Below, in pieces: positions 14,840 through 23,861 of a DNA stretch of 64,000 nt. Both the position numbers and the translations under genes were made by a program. The stretch's first letter is position 1; the number at the start of each line of letters is the position of its first letter. The notes below the pieces were generated by a model. The model did not search any database, was not told the origin of the DNA, and worked only from the letters and a program-made list of their open reading frames with translations. The stretch covers positions 1 through 64,000 of the forward strand of contig JAEFAI010000010.1 of the NCBI GenBank assembly GCA_016291185.1, in the 5' to 3' direction. The DNA comes from Bacteroidales bacterium. GTDB taxonomy: Bacteria > Bacteroidota > Bacteroidia > Bacteroidales > UBA932.

Positions 14840-17658
14840 CGTCCGCAGATATTTTTAAAGTCACACCATTCGCAAGTCTTCGCATCCTCCGTCCGCCGGA
14901 AGGGAACGGCCGGGTCGGCGAGTTGGCCGAGCAGGCCGTGGAGCCGCTCTTCCATCAGGGTCACGAAGCGCCCGCCGACGGCCACGCTCTCCACCTCTTT
15001 GACGAAGAGGCGCGAAGGCTGGTAGATCGAGTTGACGATCCGGCTGCCTTTCAGGGCGGCGTCGCCCGCGACAAAGCGGTCGTAGAGATAAAGCTGGAGC
15101 GCGATCTTGGGGCGCTTGGCATTGTCGTCGCCAAAGAGCTTGTCCACCACCTCCTCGGCATTGGCATCGTTGATCAGGAAATCCTCGTCCGTAACCTTAC
15201 CGGTCTTGTAGTCCACCACGCGCACCTCGCCGGGCAACAAGCTGTCCAGCCGATCGATAAAGCCGATAAAGTGGAAGCCGTCGATGTCCGTGGTACGTTT
15301 CAGCTCGAGGCCGTGGATGCGAAAGCGCTTCTGGCCGGCCGCGGCGAGCAGCTCCAGGTCGCGCTGGACCACCTTGCGGACATAGTGGCAGATCTGGTCT
15401 TCGAAGATGATGTTGCGCCCGCTTACCTCGAAACTGTGGAGCTTCTCGAGCATCTTTTCGCGAACGGTTTCCTTGATACGGGTGCCTTCCAACAGGGAGT
15501 GCAGGTAGTCGCAGGAGACTTCGGGCAGATCGTAAAGCTGCTGCATCGTCTCGTGGAAAACGTTACCGAAGTCGTTGGCCTCCAGCGCTTCGGTCACTTC
15601 CTCCTGCTCCTTGAGCCCGCAGACGACCTTATAATAGAATTTCGCCGGGCAGGAAAGGTAGTCCTGCAGGGCGGAAGCCGAGAGGTTCTTGCCCCGCAGA
15701 ATCTCGAGGTGCTCCGCCGTCTTGGGAATCTCCGCGGCTTCTTCCTGTCCTTTGGCAATTTCCGCGCGCAGCGCGAAACGCCGGATGCGGGCACCGAAGT
15801 GCAGTTCCAGCTGCTTGATGTAGCGGCTCTCCTCGCCGCCCCGCACGCCTTCGGTGCGGGAGTCGAAGAGCAGCCACACCTGATCAGCGCGCTGGATCAT
15901 CCGGTAGAAGTAGTACGCCCAGACGGCGTCCTGGTATTCGTAGGTGGGCAGGCCGAAGCCCTTGCGGAGCTCCGCCGGCACGAAGGAAGAAGCGACGCTG
16001 CGGCGCGGAAACATGCCCTCGTTGCAGCTCAGCACGATCAGTTTCTTGAAATCCAGGGCGCGCGTCTCCAACGGGCCCATCACCTGCATCCCCTTCAGCG
16101 GCTCGCCCCGGAACGGGACCGCCGCCGCGCCGAGCAGCTTGCCCAGCAGGCGGAAGTAGGTGGCTGGGAGAATGTCCAGTTTGCAGCTGCGCAAACGCCC
16201 CACGGCGAGGTAATACTCGCGGGCGAAATCCTGCTCCAGCGCCATCCCGGGCGCGTCCTTGAGCCGCGCGCCCAACTCGCCGAGCAACTCCTGCTGGTAG
16301 TCTTCCAGGGCGCGGACGACCTCCTCTCCGGCCACGCCGGGATCCCGGACCACCGGCCGGAAGATCAGGTCAAAAAGCGGCAATCCGCTGAGTTCGGACT
16401 GCGGGATATAATAGCGGGCGTCCTTGCGCACGGCGGCGGCTTTCTCGTTGCCGGCCTCGCCCGTCACGGTCTTGAAAATGCTGTTGGAGAAGATGCTCCA
16501 GACCTGCCGGTGGTAGAAATACCACTGCCCGTCCTTCTCGCGAAGATGCATCTGCAAGGCGGCCACGTCATCCATCAGCGCGCTCAGGGCGCTGCCCGAC
16601 ATGGGGTAGCCCATGGTCACGTTGATTTCCGTGATGTGTGTCGGCAGGGAATTCAGCACCGGAATGAGCAGGCTCTCGTCCGGCAGGACGACGGCCGTAT
16701 CGATGCCGCCGGCACCCAGACGGTCCAGCAGGGCGGGAATCTGCTTGGCCTGTCCCACGCCCGAGGGGACGCTCAGGACGTTGATCTCCGGCGTGCCAAG
16801 GCCCTCCGGGTCGGGGGCAAAGGCCTGGGGGAAATCGGTCACATTGTCCGCGAGGAACTTGGCGGACTTGTTATGCGGGTCGCGGATCCACTCGCTGCTG
16901 AAGTCCCAGCAGAACTCCGCCAGATGCGCCTGGTGCAGACGTCGCATCAACCGCTTCTCGCATTCGTTGAGGGCGTTCAGAGCGACGAAGACGAATTTCT
17001 TTACCTTCGGGAAGCGCTCTGCCATCAGGTCCGCAGCGGAACTGTCCTGCAGGCGCTCGGCCAGCTCCCGGTACACCTGCCCTTCCGTGTCCATGCCCTT
17101 CTCGCGCAGATGCGCGTGGAAATTGCGGTATAGCGGCAGCAACAGGTCCCAAATGCGCCGGAAGGCTTCCTTGTATTCGCCGCCCGTGTGGAAATGCTTC
17201 AGAAACTGCCGAATCGCGGCCTCTTGCGTCTCGTCCAGATACTCGAAACTGTCCTGGATGCTCCGGAAGTCGGCGATGTTCGTGAAGAGCTTCTCGGGAT
17301 CGACGAGATATTTGTCCACGTCGGCGAAGTCCGACAGCAGCACGCCGCCCCAGAAGATGAATTCATCCAGCGACTCGGCCTTGGCCCCGTCTCGCTCGTA
17401 GAGCGGCTTATAGCAGTCGTAGAGCTCCAGCAGCAGGTGCACCTGGTCCGTCTGGCGGGCATCCGCGAGGCGGTAGAAGAAGTCGTTCATCGTGAACAGG
17501 GCCGGCACGCGCATCGGCTTTCCCCGCAGGCGAACGCATTCGCCCAGGTACATGCGGAAGAACGCCACGGAACGCCGGTTCGGGAGGATGAAGCACAGGT
17601 CTTCAACCCCTCCGGCGGCCTCGTAGTGCCGCGCCACCTGATCAAGGAACGGAGTCAT
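14836..17658 (-). CDS. addB: AddB-like PD-(D/E)XK nuclease subunit
   Basis: The partner of AddA. The 940-residue protein starts at the ATG at 17658 (MTPFLDQVARHYEAAGG), 5 nt after a TATATTTG box; a longer frame from 17697 lacks similarity. The N-terminus carries a degenerate helicase fold (LCFILPNRRSVAFFR) and the C-terminus a nuclease with VRVVDYKTGK. Four cysteines fit the AddB iron-sulfur staple: one in LQDYLSCPAKFYYK before the nuclease and three in CEWCDFKNIC after it. It is the first gene of addB-addA, divergent from alr. Confidence 0.9.
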   Translation of the reverse strand: MTPFLDQVARHYEAAGGVEDLCFILPNRRSVAFFRMYLGECVRLRGKPMRVPALFTMNDFFYRLADARQTDQVHLLLELYDCYKPLYERDGAKAESLDEFIFWGGVLLSDFADVDKYLVDPEKLFTNIADFRSIQDSFEYLDETQEAAIRQFLKHFHTGGEYKEAFRRIWDLLLPLYRNFHAHLREKGMDTEGQVYRELAERLQDSSAADLMAERFPKVKKFVFVALNALNECEKRLMRRLHQAHLAEFCWDFSSEWIRDPHNKSAKFLADNVTDFPQAFAPDPEGLGTPEINVLSVPSGVGQAKQIPALLDRLGAGGIDTAVVLPDESLLIPVLNSLPTHITEINVTMGYPMSGSALSALMDDVAALQMHLREKDGQWYFYHRQVWSIFSNSIFKTVTGEAGNEKAAAVRKDARYYIPQSELSGLPLFDLIFRPVVRDPGVAGEEVVRALEDYQQELLGELGARLKDAPGMALEQDFAREYYLAVGRLRSCKLDILPATYFRLLGKLLGAAAVPFRGEPLKGMQVMGPLETRALDFKKLIVLSCNEGMFPRRSVASSFVPAELRKGFGLPTYEYQDAVWAYYFYRMIQRADQVWLLFDSRTEGVRGGEESRYIKQLELHFGARIRRFALRAEIAKGQEEAAEIPKTAEHLEILRGKNLSASALQDYLSCPAKFYYKVVCGLKEQEEVTEALEANDFGNVFHETMQQLYDLPEVSCDYLHSLLEGTRIKETVREKMLEKLHSFEVSGRNIIFEDQICHYVRKVVQRDLELLAAAGQKRFRIHGLELKRTTDIDGFHFIGFIDRLDSLLPGEVRVVDYKTGKVTDEDFLINDANAEEVVDKLFGDDNAKRPKIALQLYLYDRFVAGDAALKGSRIVNSIYQPSRLFVKEVESVAVGGRFVTLMEERLHGLLGQLADPAVPFRRTEDAKTCEWCDFKNICGR

Positions 17659-17663
17659 ACGTA

Positions 17664-17671
17664 CAAATATA
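17664..17671 (-). promoter_or_regulatory. TATATTTG -7 element of addB-addA (leaderless)
   Basis: An exact TAnnTTTG match on the minus strand, ending 5 nt before the addB ATG, so transcription should begin at or next to the start codon. Confidence 0.7.
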
Positions 17672-17730
17672 AGAAAAATAACGCCATCCAAACACAAAAC
17701 AGGCCCGGATACATTTCCCAGAAAAAGTAG

Positions 17731-17738
17731 TATCTTTG
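17731..17738 (+). promoter_or_regulatory. TATCTTTG -7 element of alr (leaderless)
   Basis: An exact TAnnTTTG match 6 nt before the alr ATG at 17745. It covers an in-frame TTG at 17736 that could be mistaken for a start. Confidence 0.7.
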
Positions 17739-17744
17739 CATGAT

Positions 17745-18863
17745 ATGCAAAAAGGGGAAAACGATTTCTCGCGTCTGGAGCTGCGTCTGCCTGCCTGCAG
17801 GAGCAACTACCGCTACTTTCGCGGCCTGCTGAAGCCGACGACGAAGCTGCTTGTGCTTGTCAAGGCCAACGCCTACGGTCACGGTGCGGTGGAGTTTGCC
17901 TCTATGATGCAGCAGGAAGGCGCTGACTACCTGGCTGTTGCCCTGCCCGTCGAGGGCGTTGAGCTGCGCCGCAACGGTATCTCCCTGCCCATCCTGGTGC
18001 TCACCGCCGGGACGGACTTCTTCCCCGAAATCATTGAGAACCACCTGGAGCCCGGCATTCCCAACCTCTATACATTAGAGGCCCTGTGCGCAGAGCTGCG
18101 TAGCCGCTCTCTCAAGCAGTTCCCCATTCACATCAAGCTCGACACCGGCATGCACCGCCTCGGCTTTATGACCGCGGAACTGCCCGCCCTGCTGGATTTC
18201 CTGGCCGCGCACGATGAGGTGCGCGTGCAGTCGATCTATTCGCACCTCGCCGCGGCGGAGGATCCCGCCGAGGACGACTTCACCCACGGGCAGATCGCAA
18301 TGTTCGAGCGCAACGCGCAGACGGTCACCGACGCTCTCGGGTACAAGCCGATGTGGCATGTGCTCAACTCCGCCGGTATCGAGCGCTTCCCGGAGCACCA
18401 GCACGATATGGTGCGCCTGGGCATCGGCATCTACGGCATCAGCGCCCTGCCCGGCGTGCAGCTTGCCCCTGTGGCTTCGTTAAAGGTCAAGGTCCTGCAG
18501 GTCAAGACCCTCGGGCCGGAAGACGGCACCATCGGCTACGGCCGCCATGGCCACGTGGCTCCCACGGGCAGCGTAATCGCCACCATCCCGGTGGGCTACG
18601 CTGACGGCCTGGACCGCCACTTCGGCTGCGGCGCCGCGTCGTTCAGCGTCCGCGGCCACCGCGCCCCCACCATCGGCAACATCTGCATGGACATGTGTAT
18701 GATCGACGTCACGGACATCCCGGGCGTGCAGGTCGGTGACACCGTGACCATCTTCGGCGAGGACCCGACCGTCGGGGAGCTCGCGCAGATCCTCGGGACC
18801 ATCCCCTACGAAATCCTGACCTCGGTGCCCCGCCGCATCGAGCGCATCATCCTTCGTAAATAA
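17745..18863 (+). CDS. alr: Alanine racemase
   Basis: This PLP enzyme makes D-alanine for peptidoglycan. The 372-residue protein has the PLP-binding lysine in LVLVKANAYGHGAVEF near the N-terminus, the KLDTGMHRLGF motif, the catalytic-tyrosine region as GTIGYGRHGH, and the C-terminal MCMIDVTDIPGVQVGDTV. The protein is the stand-alone form, not fused to MurF as in some Bacteroidota. ATG 17745 is chosen because the alternative TTG at 17736 lies inside the promoter box. It is divergent from addB and followed 13 nt later by a secreted peptidase gene. Confidence 0.96.
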   Translation: MQKGENDFSRLELRLPACRSNYRYFRGLLKPTTKLLVLVKANAYGHGAVEFASMMQQEGADYLAVALPVEGVELRRNGISLPILVLTAGTDFFPEIIENHLEPGIPNLYTLEALCAELRSRSLKQFPIHIKLDTGMHRLGFMTAELPALLDFLAAHDEVRVQSIYSHLAAAEDPAEDDFTHGQIAMFERNAQTVTDALGYKPMWHVLNSAGIERFPEHQHDMVRLGIGIYGISALPGVQLAPVASLKVKVLQVKTLGPEDGTIGYGRHGHVAPTGSVIATIPVGYADGLDRHFGCGAASFSVRGHRAPTIGNICMDMCMIDVTDIPGVQVGDTVTIFGEDPTVGELAQILGTIPYEILTSVPRRIERIILRK

Positions 18864-18876
18864 TTATTTACCCCAT

Positions 18877-20247
18877 ATGAAGAAGACTCTCTCTCTGCTC
18901 GCGCTGACGCTCCTCTGCGTCGGTGCGGCCGCGCAGCCGAAAGGCGCCATCACCCCTCAGATGCTTTCCGAGATCCGCAAGGGCTACGAAGGCACGACCT
19001 CCGACAAGGCCATCCGCAATGCGCTGAACACCACCTCTATCGCCGTTCTCTCGGCCAACGCCGAGAACGCTGCAATGATCGACACGGAGTTCTCCGACCG
19101 CGTCAAGACCTGGGGCATCACCGACCAGAAATCCTCCGGCCGCTGCTGGCTCTTCACGGGCTTGAACGTGTTGCGCGCCGCGGCTGCCGACAAGCACGGC
19201 CTGGGCGACTTCCGCTTCTCGCAGAGCTACAACTTCTTCTATGACCAGCTCGAGAAGGCCAATCTCTTCCTGCAGGCCGTCATCGACACCCGCGACAAGG
19301 CCTTCGACGACCGCGAGGTGGACTGGCTGTTCAGCAACCCCATCAGCGACGGCGGCACCTTCACGGGCGTGGCCAATCTGGTGATGAAGTACGGCGTCGT
19401 GCCCGCAAACGTGATGCCCGAGAGCCTCTCGGCCAACAATACTTCCGCGATGGCCACCCAGCTCAAGACCCTGCTGCGCCGCGACGGCCTGAAGCTTCGC
19501 CAAACGCCCACCGGCGTCAAGGCCAAAGACCTGCCGGCTTTCCTGGAGAAGCAGAAGACCGAAATGCTAGGGGAGGTCTATCATGTCCTGGCCCTCTGCC
19601 TCGGCGTTCCGCCGACCGAGTTCGCGTGGAAGGGCAAGACCTACACCCCGCAGTCCTTCTACCAGGAGCTGCTGGGCTACGACCTGGAGAATAACTACGT
19701 GATGCTGATGAACGACCCCTGCCGCGAATACGGCAAGGTCTATGAGATCCAGTACGACCGCCACCTCTACGACGGGCAGAACTGGCTCTACGTCAATCTT
19801 CCCATCGAGCGCATCAAGGAGATGGCCATCGCCTCGATCAAGGCCAACAAGGCCATGTACTTCTCCTGCGACGTGAACAAATTCCTCGACCGTAGCAAGG
19901 GCGTGGCCGATCTCAAGAACTTCGACTACGAATCCCTGCTGGGTGTGGACCTGTCCATGAATAAGCGCGAGCGTGTGATGACGCACGCGAGCGGCTCTTC
20001 CCACGCCATGACCCTCATCGCCGTGGACCTCAAGGACGGCGTGCCGCAGAAGTGGATGGTGGAGAACAGTTGGGGCGCGGCCTCCGGCTATCAGGGCAAC
20101 ATCATCATGACCGACGAGTGGTTCAACGAGTACATGTTCCGCCTCGTGGTGGAGAAGCAGTTCGTGCCCGCCGACGTCCTGAAGATGCTCGAGCAGAAGC
20201 CCATCCTGCTCCCCGCCTGGGACCCGATGTTCCTCGGTGAGGAGTAG
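18877..20247 (+). CDS. Exported bleomycin hydrolase-like C1 aminopeptidase
   Basis: A cysteine peptidase of the PepC/bleomycin hydrolase family, 456 residues. The catalytic residues are all visible: Cys in DQKSSGRCWLFTGLN (about residue 90), His in SSHAMTLIAVDL and Asn in VENSWGAASGYQGN. Unlike the cytoplasmic PepC of many bacteria it has a signal peptide (MKKTLSLLALTLLCVGAAAQ) and so should act in the periplasm or outside, trimming peptides. It follows alr by 13 nt and could be read from the alr promoter. A strong bidirectional terminator follows. Confidence 0.93.
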   Translation: MKKTLSLLALTLLCVGAAAQPKGAITPQMLSEIRKGYEGTTSDKAIRNALNTTSIAVLSANAENAAMIDTEFSDRVKTWGITDQKSSGRCWLFTGLNVLRAAAADKHGLGDFRFSQSYNFFYDQLEKANLFLQAVIDTRDKAFDDREVDWLFSNPISDGGTFTGVANLVMKYGVVPANVMPESLSANNTSAMATQLKTLLRRDGLKLRQTPTGVKAKDLPAFLEKQKTEMLGEVYHVLALCLGVPPTEFAWKGKTYTPQSFYQELLGYDLENNYVMLMNDPCREYGKVYEIQYDRHLYDGQNWLYVNLPIERIKEMAIASIKANKAMYFSCDVNKFLDRSKGVADLKNFDYESLLGVDLSMNKRERVMTHASGSSHAMTLIAVDLKDGVPQKWMVENSWGAASGYQGNIIMTDEWFNEYMFRLVVEKQFVPADVLKMLEQKPILLPAWDPMFLGEE

Positions 20248-20270
20248 TCTTCTCCGATGATACAAAACAA

Positions 20271-20301
20271 AAAAACGCCAGCCCATCGGGTTGGCGTTTT
20301 T
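20271..20301. terminator. Bidirectional terminator between the C1 peptidase gene and rpmH
   Basis: AAAAACGCCAGCCC pairs with GGGTTGGCGTTTTT around ATC, with one G-T pair. It has an A-run on the left and a T-run on the right and therefore works for both convergent genes. Confidence 0.9.
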
Positions 20302-20321
20302 CTTTCCGAAAGGTCCGCTTT

Positions 20322-20474
20322 CTACCAGCGATCCTCAGAGGAAACGGTGAGCTTCTTGCGGCCGTGGGCGCGACGGGAAGCGAGAACCCGGCGGCCATTC
20401 GGCGTGCTCATACGCTCGCGGAAGCCGTGCTTGTTGACACGCTTGCGGTTGGAAGGTTGATAAGTCCTTTTCAT
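20322..20474 (-). CDS. rpmH: 50S ribosomal protein L34
   Basis: A 50-residue basic protein starting [20 protein letters not shown], the universal L34 opening, followed by [20 protein letters not shown]. It packs against 23S rRNA in the large subunit. It lies 19 nt behind rsmG on the same strand, so the two may share a transcript; a bidirectional terminator follows at 20271-20301. Confidence 0.97.
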   Translation of the reverse strand: MKRTYQPSNRKRVNKHGFRERMSTPNGRRVLASRRAHGRKKLTVSSEDRW

Positions 20475-20493
20475 ATCTGCTATTTTTTAGTTT

Positions 20494-21114
20494 TCAGAAT
20501 TTGGGAGGGCAAAGGTAATCTTTTCCGATTTCAATTACAAATTTTTCTGCAAAATATTCATCTTTCAGCCATTCATCGACCCTCCAGGTCCGGATTTTCC
20601 CGGGTTCGACCCGGCATTTGCGGGTCAGTTCGGAGATCTCGGCGTTCACGTCTCCGCCCTTCAGATAGAGGATGCTGCGGCGGAATTTGCCCTTCACCCA
20701 GGGGTAGAAATTGTCCAGCGAGGTCACGGCACGGGACACCACCCAGTCGAATGGGCCGGCCAGGCTCTCGGCGCGGGCGTTGACACAGGTCACGTTCTGC
20801 AGGCCCAGGCTGTCGGCGACCGCCTGGGCGACCTTGATTTTCTTGCCGATCGAGTCGCAGAGGGTAAAATGCGCGGAGGGAAACTCGGTTGCGAGCGGAA
20901 TGCCGGGGAAGCCGCCGCCGGTGCCCAGGTCCAGGATCTGAGCGCCGTCAAAACCACCCGGGCAGAAGCGGTTGACGTATTCCGCGATGGCGAGCGAATG
21001 GAGGATATGATGCTCGTAGAGCGCGTCGATGTCCTTGCGGGACACGACGTTGATGCGCTCGTTCCATTCGCGGTACAGCGCCACCATCGGAGCATATTCT
21101 GCAGCTGATTTCAC
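20494..21114 (-). CDS. rsmG: 16S rRNA (guanine(527)-N7)-methyltransferase
   Basis: The enzyme uses S-adenosylmethionine to methylate G527 in the 530 loop of 16S rRNA. The 206-residue protein has INVVSRKDIDALYEHHILHSL before the SAM-binding ILDLGTGGGFPGIPLA, and VVSRAVTSLDNFYPW, all RsmG signatures. The start appears to be a GTG at 21114, only 4 nt after a TAACTTTG box, so the message would be leaderless and the N-terminal helix shorter than usual. If that box is not used, an earlier start is not available in this frame. rpmH follows. Confidence 0.93.
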   Translation of the reverse strand: MKSAAEYAPMVALYREWNERINVVSRKDIDALYEHHILHSLAIAEYVNRFCPGGFDGAQILDLGTGGGFPGIPLATEFPSAHFTLCDSIGKKIKVAQAVADSLGLQNVTCVNARAESLAGPFDWVVSRAVTSLDNFYPWVKGKFRRSILYLKGGDVNAEISELTRKCRVEPGKIRTWRVDEWLKDEYFAEKFVIEIGKDYLCPPKF

Positions 21115-21118
21115 GCTG

Positions 21119-21126
21119 CAAAGTTA
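21119..21126 (-). promoter_or_regulatory. TAACTTTG -7 element of rsmG (leaderless)
   Basis: An exact TAnnTTTG match on the minus strand, 4 nt before the GTG start of rsmG. Confidence 0.65.
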
Positions 21127-21136
21127 AGAAAAATCG

Positions 21137-21144
21137 TATATTTG
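21137..21144 (+). promoter_or_regulatory. TATATTTG -7 element of mscS-amgK-murU (leaderless)
   Basis: An exact TAnnTTTG match 6 nt before the ATG of the mscS-like gene. The diverging rsmG box lies only 10 nt to the left. Confidence 0.7.
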
Positions 21145-21150
21145 TAGTCT

Positions 21151-22083
21151 ATGATGCACCAGATCCTACAATCTATCCCCATCCCCGCCGAAGAAATCAT
21201 CGAGCGGGCGGACTCCGCCAAGGCCGCAGCAAGTCAGTTCAGGGAAAAACTGGTCACCGACCCGGGGACGGCCCTGCAGGAGCTCGGCCACGACGCCCTG
21301 CAGTTCGGCATAAAAGTCCTGATCGCCCTCGTCCTGTATTTCATCGGCGCCTGGTTGATCAAGCGCGTCAAGCGCGCGCTGGAGCGCTACTTCAAGCGCA
21401 AGAAGACCGACCGGGCGATGGCCACGTTCGTCTCCAGTTTCGTGTCCATCACCCTGACCGTCCTGCTGTTCATCGCGCTCGTGGGCACGCTCGGGGTCAA
21501 CACCACCTCGCTGGCCGCCCTGCTGGCCGCAGGCGGCATGGCCCTCGGCATGGCGCTGAGCGGCACGGTGCAGAACTTCGCCGGCGGGCTGATGCTGATG
21601 ATCTTCAAGCCCTTCAAGGCCGGCGACTACATCGAGGCCCAGGGCTATGCCGGCATCGTCACCGAAGTCACCATCGTGGGTACGCACCTGACCACCATCG
21701 ACAACCGCCGCGTGGTCCTGCCCAACGGCGCCCTTTCCAACGGCAATATCGTCAATTACAGCAGCTTCCCGCTGCGCCGGATTGATCTTCCCGTGAACGT
21801 GGAATACGGCACCGACGCTGCCGCGTGCAAGGAGAAGCTCCTGGAAATCATTCGCGAGGACACCCGGGTTCTGGACGCACAGACGCCGGGCGCCGCCGAT
21901 CCTTTCGTGGCGGTACAGAAGCTTGCCGACAGCGCCGTCACCTTTATTGTCCGCGTGTGGGTGACGGGGGCCGACTACTGGCCGGTCCAGTTCGACCTCA
22001 ACGAACGCATCTACACCGAGCTCCCCCAGGCCGGGATCAAATTCCCCTTCCCGCAGCTGGATGTCCATATGTACCATGAATAG
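21151..22083 (+). CDS. MscS-family mechanosensitive channel
   Basis: A 310-residue inner-membrane channel that opens under membrane tension to release solutes. Three transmembrane segments are visible: about residues 50-72, 90-112 and the pore helix at about 118-150, which has the Gly/Ala-rich face AALLAAGGMALGMALSGTVQNFAGGLMLM. The beta domain follows with GDYIEAQGYAGIVTEVTIVGT and the family motif VVLPNGALSNGNIVNYS, then the C-terminal alpha/beta domain. It is the first gene of an operon with amgK and murU, overlapping amgK by 8 nt. Confidence 0.95.
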   Translation: MMHQILQSIPIPAEEIIERADSAKAAASQFREKLVTDPGTALQELGHDALQFGIKVLIALVLYFIGAWLIKRVKRALERYFKRKKTDRAMATFVSSFVSITLTVLLFIALVGTLGVNTTSLAALLAAGGMALGMALSGTVQNFAGGLMLMIFKPFKAGDYIEAQGYAGIVTEVTIVGTHLTTIDNRRVVLPNGALSNGNIVNYSSFPLRRIDLPVNVEYGTDAAACKEKLLEIIREDTRVLDAQTPGAADPFVAVQKLADSAVTFIVRVWVTGADYWPVQFDLNERIYTELPQAGIKFPFPQLDVHMYHE

Positions 22084-23104
22084 ACTCCTTCAACTCTACC
22101 GCGACTGGGCCGGCGCCGAGCCGGACGCGACCCAGCTGCTGCCGCTGTCGGGCAGCGCGCGCAAGTACTACCGGATGAGCGGCGCAGGCGGTACCGTCAT
22201 CGGCTGCATCGGCACGAATCCGGCGGAGAACCGCGCCTTCCTCACGCTCGACGCGCAGTTCTGCGACCACGGGCTCCACGCCCCGGCCGTCTATGGCGTG
22301 TCGCCGGACGGGATGGCTTACCTGCAGGAGGATCTGGGCGACGGCCAGCTCTTTGAGCTGCTGAAGCCCGCCCTCGCGGACGGATCCTTCTCCCCGGAGC
22401 AACTGGACTGGCTGCACGACACGATGGCGCTGCTGCCCGCCGTGCAGTTCAAGGTGGGCGAGGGCCTGGACTGGAGCGTCTGCTTCCCCGACCGGGAATT
22501 CAACGCCCGGATGGTGGACTTCGACCTGAATTATTTCAAATACGATTTCCTCAAGCTCACAGGGCTGGAATTCAACGAGATCCGCCTGCAGGACGACTTC
22601 GACCGCCTGCGTGCGGACGCACTCGATTTTGAAGGAGACACCTTCATGTACCGCGACTTCCAGGCGCGCAACGTGATGATCCGGGGCGGCGAGCCCTGCT
22701 TCATTGACTTTCAGGGCGGCCGCCGCGGGCCAGTGCAATACGACCTGGCGTCCTTCCTTTGGAATGCTGGTACGCATTTCTCCGCCGCGCTGCGGCGCGA
22801 GCTGGAGGGCGTCTATCTGCGCGCGCTCGACGCGTTCCGCCCGGTGGACGAAAAAGACTTCTACCGCCGCTACCGCTTGCTCACGCTCTTGCGCCTGCTG
22901 CAGGAGACGGGGGCCTACGGCTTCCGCGGCCTGATCGAGCGCAAGCAACTCTTCCTGGACTGCATCCCGACCGTGCTGGGCTGCTTCCGGGAACTGACCG
23001 CCGAGCCCTTCGCGCGCTACCCGTACCTGACGGAAACGCTGCAGCGGCTTGCGAACGACTGGGACGGCCGGACCATCCTGCCCGGCATGGAGGTGGCGCT
23101 ATGA
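22076..23104 (+). CDS. amgK: Anomeric MurNAc/GlcNAc kinase (AmgK-like, aminoglycoside phosphotransferase fold)
   Basis: A 342-residue APH-fold kinase. The nucleotide region has LPLSGSARKYYRM, the catalytic loop is YRDFQARNVM (Brenner-type Asp and Asn), and the metal-binding FIDFQGGRRGPVQYDLASFLW follows. The directly coupled downstream gene is MurU-like, which identifies it as AmgK: it phosphorylates MurNAc at C1 in the peptidoglycan salvage route that bypasses de novo UDP-MurNAc synthesis, known from Pseudomonas and from Tannerella among Bacteroidota. The ATG at 22076 overlaps the mscS stop; the stop overlaps the murU ATG (23101-23104). Confidence 0.88.
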   Translation: MNRLLQLYRDWAGAEPDATQLLPLSGSARKYYRMSGAGGTVIGCIGTNPAENRAFLTLDAQFCDHGLHAPAVYGVSPDGMAYLQEDLGDGQLFELLKPALADGSFSPEQLDWLHDTMALLPAVQFKVGEGLDWSVCFPDREFNARMVDFDLNYFKYDFLKLTGLEFNEIRLQDDFDRLRADALDFEGDTFMYRDFQARNVMIRGGEPCFIDFQGGRRGPVQYDLASFLWNAGTHFSAALRRELEGVYLRALDAFRPVDEKDFYRRYRLLTLLRLLQETGAYGFRGLIERKQLFLDCIPTVLGCFRELTAEPFARYPYLTETLQRLANDWDGRTILPGMEVAL

Positions 23105-23829
23105 AAGCGATGGTTTTCGCCGCCGGGCTCGGGACCCGGCTCCGCCCGCTGACAGACAAAATGCCCAAGGCGCTCGTCCCCGTGCGGGGCGTACCGATGC
23201 TCGGGCGCGTGCTGACCAAACTGCGCGGCGCGGGGATCGACTCCTTCGTCGTAAATGTGCACCATTTCGCGGAGCAGATTGAGCACTACCTGTCGGACCA
23301 CGATTTCGGCGCCCCCGTGGCCATCTCCCGCGAACCTGGCGAGCCGCTGGAGACCGGCGGCGGCATCAAGCACGCCGCGCCGCTGCTCCATTCTGGCGAG
23401 GGCCGCTTTCTCGTCCACAACGTGGACATCCTCAGCGACCTGGACGTGCGCTGGTTTCTCGCGCAGGACGATCCTTCGTCGCTGGCGACCCTGCTTCTGA
23501 TCGACGCGCCCGCCGACCGCTGCCTGCTTTTCGACGACGACATGCGGCTCGTGGGCTGGATGCGCAACAGTACCGGCGAAGTCAAGAGCCCGTACCTGCC
23601 GGACTTCGACCCCACGAAATACCGCCGCTACTCTTTCTGCGGCATCCACATCATTTCCGAGGCCGTTTTCGGGAAGATGGCCGCCTGGCCCGACCAGTTC
23701 TCCATCATCGATTTCTACCTCTCGGAATGCGCCGCCGGCACGATCCGCGGCGTCGTGGCCCCGGACCTGCAACTGATTGACATCGGCAGTCCGGAGAAGC
23801 TCTCGGAGGCGCAAAGCGCCACTTTTTGA
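23101..23829 (+). CDS. murU: MurNAc-1-phosphate uridylyltransferase (MurU-like)
   Basis: A nucleotidyltransferase that makes UDP-MurNAc from MurNAc-1-phosphate and UTP. The 242-residue protein starts MKAMVFAAGLGTRLRPLTDK, followed by MPKALVPVRGVPML, the standard NDP-sugar pyrophosphorylase signature, and later has FLVHNVDILSDLD with the metal-binding Asp and LETGGGIKHAAPLL. It lacks the C-terminal acetyltransferase domain of GlmU. Substrate choice is inferred from coupling with amgK (ATGA overlap). Together with the transglycosylases in this window it completes a cell-wall recycling path. Confidence 0.88.
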   Translation: MKAMVFAAGLGTRLRPLTDKMPKALVPVRGVPMLGRVLTKLRGAGIDSFVVNVHHFAEQIEHYLSDHDFGAPVAISREPGEPLETGGGIKHAAPLLHSGEGRFLVHNVDILSDLDVRWFLAQDDPSSLATLLLIDAPADRCLLFDDDMRLVGWMRNSTGEVKSPYLPDFDPTKYRRYSFCGIHIISEAVFGKMAAWPDQFSIIDFYLSECAAGTIRGVVAPDLQLIDIGSPEKLSEAQSATF

Positions 23830-23847
23830 GAATCCCCCAAAAGTGGT

Positions 23848-23855
23848 TAACTTTG
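23848..23855 (+). promoter_or_regulatory. TAACTTTG -7 element of the porin gene (leaderless, GTG start)
   Basis: An exact TAnnTTTG match 6 nt before the GTG at 23862. Confidence 0.65.
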
Positions 23856-23861
23856 TAGATT

